DNA of 34,572 nucleotides from a bacterium (GTDB lineage: Bacteria; Desulfobacterota; GWC2-55-46; DRQE01), in assembly GCA_027017505.1 (NCBI GenBank), contig JALUQR010000067.1, positions 1 through 34,572 of the forward strand. The letters run 5' to 3'. Shown piece by piece: positions 1 to 8,729 of this stretch. The number at the start of each line of letters is the position of its first letter. Position 1 is the first letter of the stretch. The notes beneath the pieces are model-generated. The model worked only from the letters and a program-made list of their open reading frames with translations. It was not told where the DNA came from and did not search any database. The position numbers and the translations under genes were made by a program.

Positions 1-1538
1 GCCTTCTGAGGTTTCTTTGTCTTCTTCTCTCTTCTGCTCTCCTTGAATTCTTTAATCCACTTTTTGAGGGCTCCCTTGCTCAGTATAAGCACCGTACCCA
101 TAAACAGCATCACAGGGCGCAGTGGGTAGCTCCACAGCGGTACCTTTTCTGCAGAAGGTGCGGGCATATCCACCATCTTTTCGATGGCCTCCACGAATAC
201 GGGTGTTGCGGGCACATCCAGTCCGTGGGGTCTTACGAAGTCCTTTATGAAGTTTCTTATCCTCTCAACATAGCTTCTGTCATCACTGGAGAGCACTCTT
301 TTTAGCTGTTCCAGGTGCTCATCCATGTTTCTGCTCATGTACAGAAGTCCGCCCTTTACGAGGTAGTGAAAGTGCAGTGTGCCCTCCTGGGTCTTTTCAA
401 ATTCAGGGGAGGTTATGGTAAAAACGGGCTTGAGCAGTATGCCTGACTCTATCATGGCACTGGTATTTATACCCACAACTCCCTGTGAGTGGTATATGGA
501 ATCGTAGTAGTTGTTCCTGGTTATCTCATCCACGGGGTTTTCTCCAGCCCTGGGGTATATGACCACATTTCCGTAGTGGGAAAAGTCCACATCCTTCCAC
601 TGCTCTGCATTCTGTGGATGTGGCCGTATGAGAATGCCCATGTTAGATATGTATGGGTCATCGGAGTTTCGTATACTCTGTATCCACTTTTCAACGAAGC
701 CCACCTCATCCGGTGCGATAAACGGAGACGAGCACACATACAGTAGATAGGGCACACCCGGGTCAAGGCCAATCCTTTTCATAAATCCTTCTTTTGTTGA
801 GCTCGGCTTGAACTCAAACCACTTATCATAGCACTGTGCCCCTGTTACTATTACCTTTTCCTCTGGTATGTGGTGCATCTCCACTGCTTCCTGTTTCTGT
901 ATATCGTTCCATACGAACACCGCATCTGGCTCCACCCTTATGAGGCCCTTGTTGGTCAGGTTATCCCAGCTTGCCACGCACACCGCACAGCGCACGCCAA
1001 GGTACTTTGCACTCTTTATGTAATCCACCTGAAGGGATGCCATATTCACCACAGGGGTTACCAGCACGAGGTCTGCCTTTCGTTCCTTTATGAATTCCTC
1101 TATATTTCTGGCCCGTGGCAGTGCGTTCTCCAGTGTTATAAAGACCCTGTCCAGCAGGCCTATAAGCCCCATCCTGTTCAGGAGTTTGAACAGTGTGCGC
1201 ACAAAGGGATGGGTTATTATTCCGAGCCGTTCCTCAACCCTGTTTTTAAGCTCCGTTGCATTTGCATATCGCGGGTGAAAGTATCTGATGTAGTCCCTGC
1301 CCCCGCGTATTGCACTGGCCATGTAGCGCCACACGAGACTGGCCTTCGGAGAAGGCCTGGGTTGAAAACTTACATTGCTGTTTTCCATGGCAAGCCTTTC
1401 GATGAGTTTGTCATCGGACTGTTTTTTGGTCTGGCTGAAACACACATGTATCTTGTGGCCCCTCTCGGCAAGACCTCTTATAACGGACTCATAGTTGCGC
1501 ACATAGCCGGGATGGAGCATGAAGAAAATTATATTCAT
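1..1538 (-). CDS. GT-B-like glycosyltransferase of polysaccharide locus, 3' end off the window
   Basis: About 512 codons run open from an ATG at 1538 to the window edge, so the C-terminus is missing. A perfect AGGAGGG Shine-Dalgarno sits 8 bases before the ATG, and the gene starts 20 bases after the stop of the ABC/GT fusion gene, so it is the last visible gene of that operon. The protein begins MNIIFFMLHPGYVRNYE and has a late segment with RPHPQN followed by VVGINTSAMIE. That layout matches the nucleotide-sugar-binding half of GT-B-fold capsule and teichoic-type transferases. A short hydrophobic stretch (LWSYPLRPVMLFMGTVLIL) near the visible end may anchor it to the membrane. The donor sugar cannot be told from the sequence. 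A CDP-glycerol-transferase-like role is an alternative. Confidence 0.75.
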   Translation of the reverse strand, partial: MNIIFFMLHPGYVRNYESVIRGLAERGHKIHVCFSQTKKQSDDKLIERLAMENSNVSFQPRPSPKASLVWRYMASAIRGGRDYIRYFHPRYANATELKNRVEERLGIITHPFVRTLFKLLNRMGLIGLLDRVFITLENALPRARNIEEFIKERKADLVLVTPVVNMASLQVDYIKSAKYLGVRCAVCVASWDNLTNKGLIRVEPDAVFVWNDIQKQEAVEMHHIPEEKVIVTGAQCYDKWFEFKPSSTKEGFMKRIGLDPGVPYLLYVCSSPFIAPDEVGFVEKWIQSIRNSDDPYISNMGILIRPHPQNAEQWKDVDFSHYGNVVIYPRAGENPVDEITRNNYYDSIYHSQGVVGINTSAMIESGILLKPVFTITSPEFEKTQEGTLHFHYLVKGGLLYMSRNMDEHLEQLKRVLSSDDRSYVERIRNFIKDFVRPHGLDVPATPVFVEAIEKMVDMPAPSAEKVPLWSYPLRPVMLFMGTVLILSKGALKKWIKEFKESRREKKTKKPQK

Positions 1539-1558
1539 ATCCACTACCCTCCTGCGAT

Positions 1559-3394
1559 TTATCTATCCACCATTCTTATGAGCTCCTGCGGAGATGTCTC
1601 GTTTACATTGACAGCGAAGAATTTCTCCTTAAAGACCCCCGAGAGGTGAGTATCATAGATGCTGTGGGTTACCGAGTATGTGCCTGCCATGTGTGAATAG
1701 ATGTTGAGTGTGTTCACCCCCATAAATGGTGCGATGGATGTTATATTCCCGTGCACACCGATACACAGTTCTGCTCCCTTTATGACCCTTGTCTGGATAT
1801 CGAGCAGATTACTGTATGTTACGCCCTCGTCAATCGTATACACGGCCTCATCCTTGAATATAAAGTCCTCGTGTTTGTCTATCCTTTTGGCTGTATGCAG
1901 GCTAACCACATTGTGTCTTTTTGAAAGCATCCCAACGAATTCTCTTACAAACCTTATGTTCTCCTCTGTGGGCGGAAAGTGCGGACAGAAGCTGAACTTG
2001 ACCGCTATGTATCTTTCAGGTAGATTCAGTGGCAGTGTGTGGTCAGCGTGATTAAGGTTAAAGCTATCGTAGCTTATGTATCTGAACAGGAACCCCGTTG
2101 GAAGCATCTGCTTCCAGACCGGCAGAAAGAGGTTCCACATAAGGGACGGGTGTATGAGGAAGTATTCCTCGATACCCTTTTTTTCGAGCAATCTGCGCAC
2201 AAGGTCCATCTCAAACGGGGTGGCCTCAAACTGCTTCATGCTTGAGTTCAGCGTGATGTCTCTGAAGTATCTCTCCATTTCTTCCTCTTCCATGACCTCA
2301 CACATGTCCGTGTAATCCATGCCCAGCCTTCTGTACCATACCCCTGCCCCACAGCGTGAGATGGCTGTAAGGTGCTCTTCTTTAAGGTTGAATCTTTTCA
2401 TCACCCATCTTAAAAAGGGTATCCAGTAGATGAATTCCGTGCCGGTGTCAGATATGTAAGGGCCTGCAACCACATGGGATGCGTTATCTATTCCGCTGAA
2501 TGCCTCGTTGAGCCTTGCATCGATAAGGTCTTCAAGCATGTATCCAGACCTCTTCCACTCTTTTAAAATATTGCCTATGACGAACTCTGTGGAACAGAGT
2601 GTCCTCTGTTCTGCACTGCCTTCGTATCTTCCTGCATGGTGCACATTGCCCGCCATTTCATCAAAGCTCTTTTCCGTGGTATCCTCAAAGGAGCCGAAGA
2701 ACCTGGAACACCCGTCTTCAAGCACGAGCACCTTGTCCACATACCGTGCCATGAGGGAATCCAGCTCACCAATGCTTCTTTTGAGAACCACAACCGTTCT
2801 GTTCTGCATTATGTGGTCTATTCTTTTCATACACATGGAGGCAAACTCAGGGTCATCGAATCTTCTTGTATGTTCAAACACGAACACATCCGCATCCACA
2901 GTAATCATGGTGTAGTAGACAAGCTTTTTAAGCATCCAGTCCGGCACATCGAACAGCTTTGTAGCGTTGAACTCTTTGAGGTTACAGTCTCTGAGTATCT
3001 CTTCTTTTGTGGTTTCCACCCTGTCTGCATCTTCTCCGCAGAGCATGAGAAGGAGTCTCAGGTACTCCTCCACACTCATGAGAGGGTTTGACCCAACAGG
3101 TGTGCTTACAACCCATCTTACGGTGCCCTCCACCCTGACCACCCCTGTTGTGGGCTGTGAGAGCCCGCATATAAGCCTTGCAAGGGTTTCCTTGCCAGAG
3201 TTCTCTCCGCCCACAACAAGCAGTGTCTCGCCCTCTTTGAGTGTGAATGATAGGTCTCTTATGAGGTACTCACCTTCCATATGACCGTTTTTTTTAAGTC
3301 CAAACAGTATACTGTAGAATGTGCGAAGCTTTGTTATTCGAATATCCCTTAAGTCCACCTTGGAGACATTTCTAAAAACTATTGCGTCCTTCAT
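1559..3394 (-). CDS. Degenerate Wzt-like ABC ATPase fused to a glycosyltransferase-like domain
   Basis: 611 residues. Residues 1-235 align along their length with Wzt/KpsT-type polysaccharide ABC ATPases, but the catalytic motifs are eroded. Walker A is GGENSGKET (62-70; Lys68 kept, the Ser after it is Glu). The signature loop reads DVPDWMLKK (149-157) instead of YSSGM. Walker B plus catalytic Glu reads VFVFEH (170-175) where LLIDE is expected. The H-loop His is Arg (VVVLKRS, 201-207). Residues 310-611 look like a GT-B glycosyltransferase, with EFIYWIPFLRW (320-330) and GVHGNITSIAPFMG (546-559). Normal Wzt proteins carry a carbohydrate-binding tail or none here. The ABC-2 permease gene lies 11 bases upstream, so this is its apparent partner. 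I infer it cannot hydrolyse ATP normally. It may be a scaffold coupling glycan synthesis to export. Confidence 0.8.
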   Translation of the reverse strand: MKDAIVFRNVSKVDLRDIRITKLRTFYSILFGLKKNGHMEGEYLIRDLSFTLKEGETLLVVGGENSGKETLARLICGLSQPTTGVVRVEGTVRWVVSTPVGSNPLMSVEEYLRLLLMLCGEDADRVETTKEEILRDCNLKEFNATKLFDVPDWMLKKLVYYTMITVDADVFVFEHTRRFDDPEFASMCMKRIDHIMQNRTVVVLKRSIGELDSLMARYVDKVLVLEDGCSRFFGSFEDTTEKSFDEMAGNVHHAGRYEGSAEQRTLCSTEFVIGNILKEWKRSGYMLEDLIDARLNEAFSGIDNASHVVAGPYISDTGTEFIYWIPFLRWVMKRFNLKEEHLTAISRCGAGVWYRRLGMDYTDMCEVMEEEEMERYFRDITLNSSMKQFEATPFEMDLVRRLLEKKGIEEYFLIHPSLMWNLFLPVWKQMLPTGFLFRYISYDSFNLNHADHTLPLNLPERYIAVKFSFCPHFPPTEENIRFVREFVGMLSKRHNVVSLHTAKRIDKHEDFIFKDEAVYTIDEGVTYSNLLDIQTRVIKGAELCIGVHGNITSIAPFMGVNTLNIYSHMAGTYSVTHSIYDTHLSGVFKEKFFAVNVNETSPQELIRMVDR

Positions 3395-3405
3395 TGCTGT
3401 CCCGT

Positions 3406-4191
3406 TTATATAATCTGCTCGATGACCTTTGGCATTGTCTCTCTGTAGAACTTAAGGCTCCATAGAAAGAGCAGAAAGAACATGCCAAAACTCAACACAA
3501 ACAGCCATTCCTTTCCGCTCATCCCGCTTACAAGAAGTGTTCTGGGCACCTCAATAAGTGGAGTCAAGGGGTTCCACCTGTTAAGAACACTGAGTGTGCC
3601 CTCGGGTGGTGTGGCGTATATTGCAGGAACGGTCCAGAGCAGTGCACTTGAGATAACTGGCAGACCATACCTTATGTCCAGGTATACAAGGGTTATCGGA
3701 GCTATTGTGATTCCCACTGCAAGCCCGCAGATGATGAGCAAACCGAGGGTGACAAAACCTGCCAGCACAGACCAGCCCACCTCCACATCAAACAGCACAA
3801 ATACCGTCAATATAAGCATCACATATATCGCAAGGTTAAAGAGCACATAGAAACATCCTGCAACCACAACAGACCAGTACTGAAACCTAATCTTTTTCAG
3901 TATGCCCCTTGTTCTTCTCATCATCCACTGGGGGAATATGATGGCATCCCAGAGTATCTGCCACAGTATGATACCCGTGAATGCAAACACAGCGTAGTGC
4001 ACCTTAAGGGGGCTGTTTTTTGCAAGCTCAAAGTGGCTTCCCACAATTATCACTGGAAGTGCTATCAGCACGGGACGCACAAATGCCCACAGATAGCCCA
4101 GATATGCCTGTCTGAACCTGTACCTGAAATCCCTTAAAAACAGTAACCATCCAAGATTAACCGTATTGATTATCCATCTTCTGTCCGTCAT
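3406..4191 (-). CDS. ABC-2 type polysaccharide export permease (Wzm/KpsM-like)
   Basis: 261 residues, the usual length for Wzm/KpsM permeases. It has an amphipathic basic N-terminus (FLRDFRYRFRQAYLGYLWAFVRPV) and about six hydrophobic helices. The family feature near the C-terminus, LNRWNPLTPLIEVPRTLLVSG, is present. These inner-membrane proteins form the channel that moves lipid-linked O-antigen or capsule across the membrane with an ABC ATPase. The ATG overlaps the stop of the upstream methyltransferase as ATGA, so translation is coupled. The only ATPase-like gene beside it is the degenerate fusion downstream. An active ATPase would have to come from outside the window. Confidence 0.88.
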   Translation of the reverse strand: MTDRRWIINTVNLGWLLFLRDFRYRFRQAYLGYLWAFVRPVLIALPVIIVGSHFELAKNSPLKVHYAVFAFTGIILWQILWDAIIFPQWMMRRTRGILKKIRFQYWSVVVAGCFYVLFNLAIYVMLILTVFVLFDVEVGWSVLAGFVTLGLLIICGLAVGITIAPITLVYLDIRYGLPVISSALLWTVPAIYATPPEGTLSVLNRWNPLTPLIEVPRTLLVSGMSGKEWLFVLSFGMFFLLFLWSLKFYRETMPKVIEQII

Positions 4192-5261
4192 CTGTCCCGT
4201 CTGGTTTTTGTTTTTTCAACAAGCAGAATCGCCACCCCTGTTATATCCTGCCACTTTGGTGGCCTTTTTTCATGAGGGGGCACCTTTGTTCCCTCGTACC
4301 AGTAGCCGTTGTAGTAGAAGTACTTTTCCTTGTGCTTGCATCCGTTGCACACCTTAAGCATCTTCTTTATGTGAGAGTGGTTGAATATCCTGAACCAGCC
4401 CAGGTTTTTCTGTGTGCCGTAGGGAACGGTTATTAACATCCTTCCCCCTCTTTTAAGAACCCTGAACATCTCCCTTACAGCGTCTATGTAGGAATCGGGG
4501 TTGTTTTCAACCTTTCCGCCGTATCTTGAGTTGTCCATCCCTATGTGTTCGAGTGTGGATATGCAGACAACCTTATCGAATGTCTCGTCTTTAAATGGCA
4601 TACTTCGCAGGTCTCCGAACATATAGGATGCCCTGTCGTCGTGGGGTATAAGCTCCTCTTCCCTTGCACTCTGTGTGAAGTGCACTATGTGTGCCCCTGT
4701 CCTGTGCACATACTTTCTTATAATCCTTGCATTGAGAGATGCACCTGCATCGAGCACCGTATCTTCCGTGGAGAATCTTCCCATCTCAAGCACAAGGGGA
4801 AACTCCACCACCCTTTCATCAAGGCCTGCCCCGTAGCCCTTATCAGGTGTGAGTTTTCTGTTCCAGGATATGGCACCACCATCTATTGCACTCTCAAGGG
4901 TCTTTTCCATGACTGTTGAAAGATACCTCTTAAGAGACTGCCCGAGCCTTTCGTCATCCATCTTTCTTATGTAGAGTTTTATGAACGCAGGTCCCCGTCT
5001 TTTTATATCCTCGATGTAGGCTGACAGAATCTTTCTTTCCATGTTTTCAAGCTCTGCAAGCTTTTCCTCAACCCGCTCGGTTATTTTCTTGAGCTCCTCT
5101 CTGAGAAGGCTCTTTGCGTGCTCCAGGAGTTTGTACTTTCTGTAGTGGTCCTTTGTGATTAAAAACCTCTTTTCATACTCCTCAACAGATGCAAACACTG
5201 TTTTAAGAAGTCTTTTCTCCGCACCCTTCAGGTGTGCTGATTCTCTTTCAGGTATTCTCAT
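4188..5261 (-). CDS. SAM-dependent methyltransferase with N-terminal coiled coil
   Basis: 357 residues from the ATG at 5261, chosen over an upstream in-frame start at 5351 because it overlaps the transketolase stop as ATGA and has GTGAGG just before it. Residues about 45-85 are rich in Lys/Glu/Leu heptads and likely form a coiled coil. The class I methyltransferase core follows: VLDAGASLN (169-177) as SAM motif I, GDLRSMPF for motif II, and STLEHIG (235-241) for motif III/IV. The second Gly of motif I is Ala-Ser rather than the usual GxG, a mild deviation. It sits between sugar-biosynthesis genes and the exporter, so methylation of a glycan residue or chain terminus is the most likely role. 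Chain-terminating methyltransferases are known partners of Wzm/Wzt export. Confidence 0.82.
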   Translation of the reverse strand: MRIPERESAHLKGAEKRLLKTVFASVEEYEKRFLITKDHYRKYKLLEHAKSLLREELKKITERVEEKLAELENMERKILSAYIEDIKRRGPAFIKLYIRKMDDERLGQSLKRYLSTVMEKTLESAIDGGAISWNRKLTPDKGYGAGLDERVVEFPLVLEMGRFSTEDTVLDAGASLNARIIRKYVHRTGAHIVHFTQSAREEELIPHDDRASYMFGDLRSMPFKDETFDKVVCISTLEHIGMDNSRYGGKVENNPDSYIDAVREMFRVLKRGGRMLITVPYGTQKNLGWFRIFNHSHIKKMLKVCNGCKHKEKYFYYNGYWYEGTKVPPHEKRPPKWQDITGVAILLVEKTKTRRDR

Positions 5262-7192
5262 ATCCTCACACCTGTGGATTGCAGTATCCTTTCTGCCATA
5301 CTCTGTCCATCGAGGCCGTGATATTTGAGCACCTCTGGTGGTGTTCCCCACTGGGGGTATTCTGTGAGTCCCAGTTTGTGGAGTCTTCTTCCCCTGAGTG
5401 TCTGGGATTCATTCATGGCATTAAGTATTGCATCGCCAAGACCACCGTAGGTGAAGTGGTTGTCCACAACGAAGATGTGGTCAAACTCCTGTACCACATC
5501 CTCGAGCCATTCTGCATCAATTCTGTTCAGCCAGGGCATGTTTACAACCCTGAGTGAGAATCCCCTCTGTTCGAGCAGTTCTGCTGCCCTGAGGGCCTCG
5601 TTCAGCATCACAGGCCCGTAGCCGAATATGATGCTGTCTCTGCCGTCTTTAAGGATTGCGCCCCTGCCAGGGGTGAACCTGTAGTGCTGGGGCAGTGTTA
5701 TGGTTCTTGGCGAGGGTGATATAACAAGCCTCATCATGGAGCTACCCTCTGCCTCATCCACACACCAGTTGAGTGCCCATTCTGTTTCAATCCCGTTACA
5801 GGGCTCTATAATCGTAAACCCTGGAAGTGCACCGAAAAGGGATATATCCCGCAGGCTCTGGTGACTCTTTCCAGGGCCTGCAGGTATAAGCCCTGCGTAG
5901 TGGCACACATAGATTATCTTTGTGTTCTCCGTTGCGTTGGTATATATCTGCTCGTTTGCCCTTGAGGATAGAAACACCCCGAAGGAATTCACTATTGGAA
6001 GATAGCCCTGAAGGGCAAGCCCCCCTGCCATGGAGACCATGTCCTGCTCTGCAATGCCGTTTTCTATGAACCTTTCTGGAAAGTTCTCCTCAAAGGATCT
6101 GAGCCCGCAGTCTGCACAGAGGTCTGCATCGAGCACAACCACATCCTTTCTTCTTCTTCCCACATCCACCAGTGCCTGGGAGAATGCAACCACCACCTTC
6201 TCTGCAACATCCTTAAGTCTTACCCTGCCCTTCTCTCTCTTTTCCACAAGCTCTGTTCTTACAGGTTCTTCCCCGCACTCTCTGAGGGATGCGTTTATTC
6301 TTTCAAGCACCTCCTGGTATGCCATCTCATAGGAGTTATCATCGGGTGCACCTGCGTGCCAGCGATACAGCCCCCCGCCCTCTTTAAGTGCCCTGGGGCC
6401 TTCCATAAAGGAAACACCCCTGCCTTTTATGGTGTCAGCAATTACCGCCTTGGGTTTGTGCTCTATCTTTCTCAGGTTTTCGAATGTCCTCTTGAGTGCC
6501 CTGTAGTCGTGGCCGTTGCATCTTTCCACATGCCAGCCGAAGAGCTCGAACTTTTTTTCAAGGTCTCCGAGGTCTATAATCTGGCTTACGGGTCTGTCGG
6601 ACTGAATCTTGTTGAAGTCCACGATCACCGTTACATTGTTTATCTTCTGGTGTGCTGTTGTCTGGAGTGCCTCCCATATCTGGCCTTCCTGAAGTTCTCC
6701 ATCGCCTGTCATCACGAAGACCCTTCCGCCCACGCCCTTCATCCTCTTTGCCAGTGCCATGCCCTTTGCCTTTGATATACCCATACCCAGGGAGCCCGAG
6801 TTTGCCTCAATCCCGCGTATGCTAACATCGGGATGTCCGTCAAGCCCGCCAAGCCTTCTGAGCTTAAGGAGCATCCCGTAGGGCAGTATACCTGCGGTAA
6901 CAAGCACCGAGTAATGTCCTGGGCAGTCATGCCCCTTGGAAGAGAAGTATATGTCCCTTTCAGGGTTATCCACGCCCTTCTCTATGACATTCATCTCGCA
7001 GAGGTAGAGGTACACCACTATGTCCATGGCACTGAGGCTTGAACCCAGGTGTCCCGAGCCTGCCTTTTTCACCGCAGAAAGGGTGTTGAGTCTGCACACA
7101 TCTGCGAGAATCTCAAGTTTCTTTATTCTGTCCACATCCATCGCCTTTATTCGTTCTATCTCCTCTGGTGGTATGAATCTTATCTCGAGCAT
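5258..7192 (-). CDS. Transketolase (full-length, single chain) in a glycan locus
   Basis: 644 residues, the length of a complete transketolase, transferring two-carbon ketol units with thiamine diphosphate. The N-terminal half has the ThDP motif GDGELQEGQIWEA (163-175), followed by the conserved Asn in VDFNKIQSD. The second half is the pyrimidine-binding domain with the cofactor-activating Glu382 in ENGIAEQD. KAGSGHLGSSLS (43-54) and KGHDCPGHYSVL (86-97) supply substrate-pocket His residues. The ATG at 7192 follows AGAGGGG, 21 bases after the aldehyde dehydrogenase stop. Because it is embedded among neuB, SDR and ALDH genes and not with pentose-phosphate genes, I infer a dedicated job in making or remodelling an aldose for a surface sugar. 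A housekeeping role cannot be excluded. Confidence 0.9.
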   Translation of the reverse strand: MLEIRFIPPEEIERIKAMDVDRIKKLEILADVCRLNTLSAVKKAGSGHLGSSLSAMDIVVYLYLCEMNVIEKGVDNPERDIYFSSKGHDCPGHYSVLVTAGILPYGMLLKLRRLGGLDGHPDVSIRGIEANSGSLGMGISKAKGMALAKRMKGVGGRVFVMTGDGELQEGQIWEALQTTAHQKINNVTVIVDFNKIQSDRPVSQIIDLGDLEKKFELFGWHVERCNGHDYRALKRTFENLRKIEHKPKAVIADTIKGRGVSFMEGPRALKEGGGLYRWHAGAPDDNSYEMAYQEVLERINASLRECGEEPVRTELVEKREKGRVRLKDVAEKVVVAFSQALVDVGRRRKDVVVLDADLCADCGLRSFEENFPERFIENGIAEQDMVSMAGGLALQGYLPIVNSFGVFLSSRANEQIYTNATENTKIIYVCHYAGLIPAGPGKSHQSLRDISLFGALPGFTIIEPCNGIETEWALNWCVDEAEGSSMMRLVISPSPRTITLPQHYRFTPGRGAILKDGRDSIIFGYGPVMLNEALRAAELLEQRGFSLRVVNMPWLNRIDAEWLEDVVQEFDHIFVVDNHFTYGGLGDAILNAMNESQTLRGRRLHKLGLTEYPQWGTPPEVLKYHGLDGQSMAERILQSTGVRI

Positions 7193-7213
7193 GGCACCCC
7201 TCTTCTGTTTTTT

Positions 7214-8701
7214 TCAGTCTTCAACGAACTGCACATTCTGTATCCTTGCGCTGTAGTCCACATAAAGGGTTTTAAGCTCCGAGTATGTCTCTATTGCGGT
7301 CCAGCCCACCTCACGATAGCCCTGTCCCGAGTGTTTCATTCCTCCGAAGGGCATGTGTGGTTCTGAGCCAAAGGTTGGGGCATTTATGTAGCACACCCCT
7401 GCGTCTGCATCCTCAAGGAAGTTGAACGCAACGGTCACATCCCTTGTAAATATTGACGCTGATAGCCCGTATGGTGAGCTGTTGAGTATTCCCATGGCGT
7501 CCTCGTAGTCCTCTGCCCTGAGGACTGTGAGCACAGGTCCAAAGACCTCCTCACGGGCTATCTCTTTTTCAGGCCCATCGCACTCTATTATGGTGGGTTT
7601 TACATAGTAACCCCTGTCGAACACCCCGCCTGTAAGCTGTGTTCCTCCTGTGAGTATTTTACAGCCATCCCTCTGTGCCCTTTCTATAAAGCCCAGCACC
7701 CTCTGAAGCTGTGCCCTGCTTATAAGGGGTGTCACATCAGTTGTGTCATCATCTGCAGGGCCTGTCTTAAGTTTTTCTGTTTTGTCAATGAGCATGGAGA
7801 GGAATATTTCGTACACATCCCTGTGGACTATAACCCTTCCTGTTGCGGTACACCTCTGACCTGCGACACTGAACGCACCGCACACAACACCATCCACTGC
7901 GAGCTCAAGGTCTGCATCGTCCATAACCACCACGCCGTTTTTTCCACCAAGCTCAAGCGAGACCTTTGCACCCCTTTTAACGCAGTTTTCCGCAACCCTT
8001 CTGCCCGTTGCAGTTGACCCTGTGAAGGATACAAGGGCTATGTCTGGATGTGTGGTGATTGCCTCGCCCACCTCGGGTCCGAACCCGTGAACCAGGTTTA
8101 AAACCCCCTTTGGAAGGCCTGCATCTTCAAGAATCTTTACAAAGTGCACGGTTGTCTCTGGAGAGTGCTCATCAGATTTGAGTACCACCGTGTTTCCACA
8201 TATGAGGGCTGGAAAGACCCGCCAGGCTGAAAGTGCCATGGGGAAGTTAAACGGAAGTATTATTCCCACCACTCCCACGGGATATCGCCTGGTCATTGCA
8301 AAGCGTCTTCTCAGGGCAGAGTGTGTGGTTCTGCCGAACATCCTTCTGCCCTCGCCTGCCATGTAGTTTGCCATGTCTATGGCTGACTGCACCTCTCCCG
8401 CACAGCTACTCCGTGTCTTTCCGTTCTCACGGGATATGACCTCTGCAAGTTCTTCTTTTCTCTCCATGAGGAGTCTTCCCGCCCTGAAAAGTATCTCTGC
8501 CCTTTCGGGTGGAGGCGTGGCCTTCCAGTCATTAAAGGCAGAGAGTGCCTCCCTTACCGCCATCTGAACATCCTCTTTTGAGGAGCGCGGGAAGGTTCCT
8601 ATTACCTGATTCACATTTGACGGGTTTGTGTTCTCAAAGGTCTTGCCTTCTCTGGCAGAGACCCATTCTCCACCGATGTAGTTTTTAAACTCCTCTGTCA
8701 T
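7214..8701 (-). CDS. NAD(P)-dependent aldehyde dehydrogenase
   Basis: 495 residues from the ATG at 8701, chosen because GGGGAGGT lies 5 bases upstream and the protein then begins MTEEFKNYIGGEW, the normal ALDH start. A longer in-frame extension would run into the SDR gene. Catalytic set in place: Asn152 (PFNFP), Lys175 (VVLKSDEHSP), the FTGST cofactor loop (226-230), Glu250 (LELGGKN), nucleophile Cys284 (GQRCT) and EEVFGPVL. It oxidises an aldehyde to an acid. The substrate is not readable from sequence. Its position between an SDR and a transketolase in a sugar operon suggests a sugar aldehyde or semialdehyde, perhaps en route to a uronic or aldonic-type acid. This is inference. Confidence 0.92.
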   Translation of the reverse strand: MTEEFKNYIGGEWVSAREGKTFENTNPSNVNQVIGTFPRSSKEDVQMAVREALSAFNDWKATPPPERAEILFRAGRLLMERKEELAEVISRENGKTRSSCAGEVQSAIDMANYMAGEGRRMFGRTTHSALRRRFAMTRRYPVGVVGIILPFNFPMALSAWRVFPALICGNTVVLKSDEHSPETTVHFVKILEDAGLPKGVLNLVHGFGPEVGEAITTHPDIALVSFTGSTATGRRVAENCVKRGAKVSLELGGKNGVVVMDDADLELAVDGVVCGAFSVAGQRCTATGRVIVHRDVYEIFLSMLIDKTEKLKTGPADDDTTDVTPLISRAQLQRVLGFIERAQRDGCKILTGGTQLTGGVFDRGYYVKPTIIECDGPEKEIAREEVFGPVLTVLRAEDYEDAMGILNSSPYGLSASIFTRDVTVAFNFLEDADAGVCYINAPTFGSEPHMPFGGMKHSGQGYREVGWTAIETYSELKTLYVDYSARIQNVQFVED

Positions 8702-8729
8702 TGTTACCTCCCCAGCAGGCAGGTTTCTC

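Noticed and set aside
870..1649. A 259-codon open frame on the plus strand.
   Set aside because: It lies antisense to the glycosyltransferase gene and has no ribosome site or recognisable domain. The high GC and codon bias of the true gene create such frames.
5261..5351. N-terminal extension of the methyltransferase to an upstream in-frame start.
   Set aside because: It would lie wholly inside the transketolase gene. The ATGA overlap at 5258-5261 with a ribosome site gives a better start.
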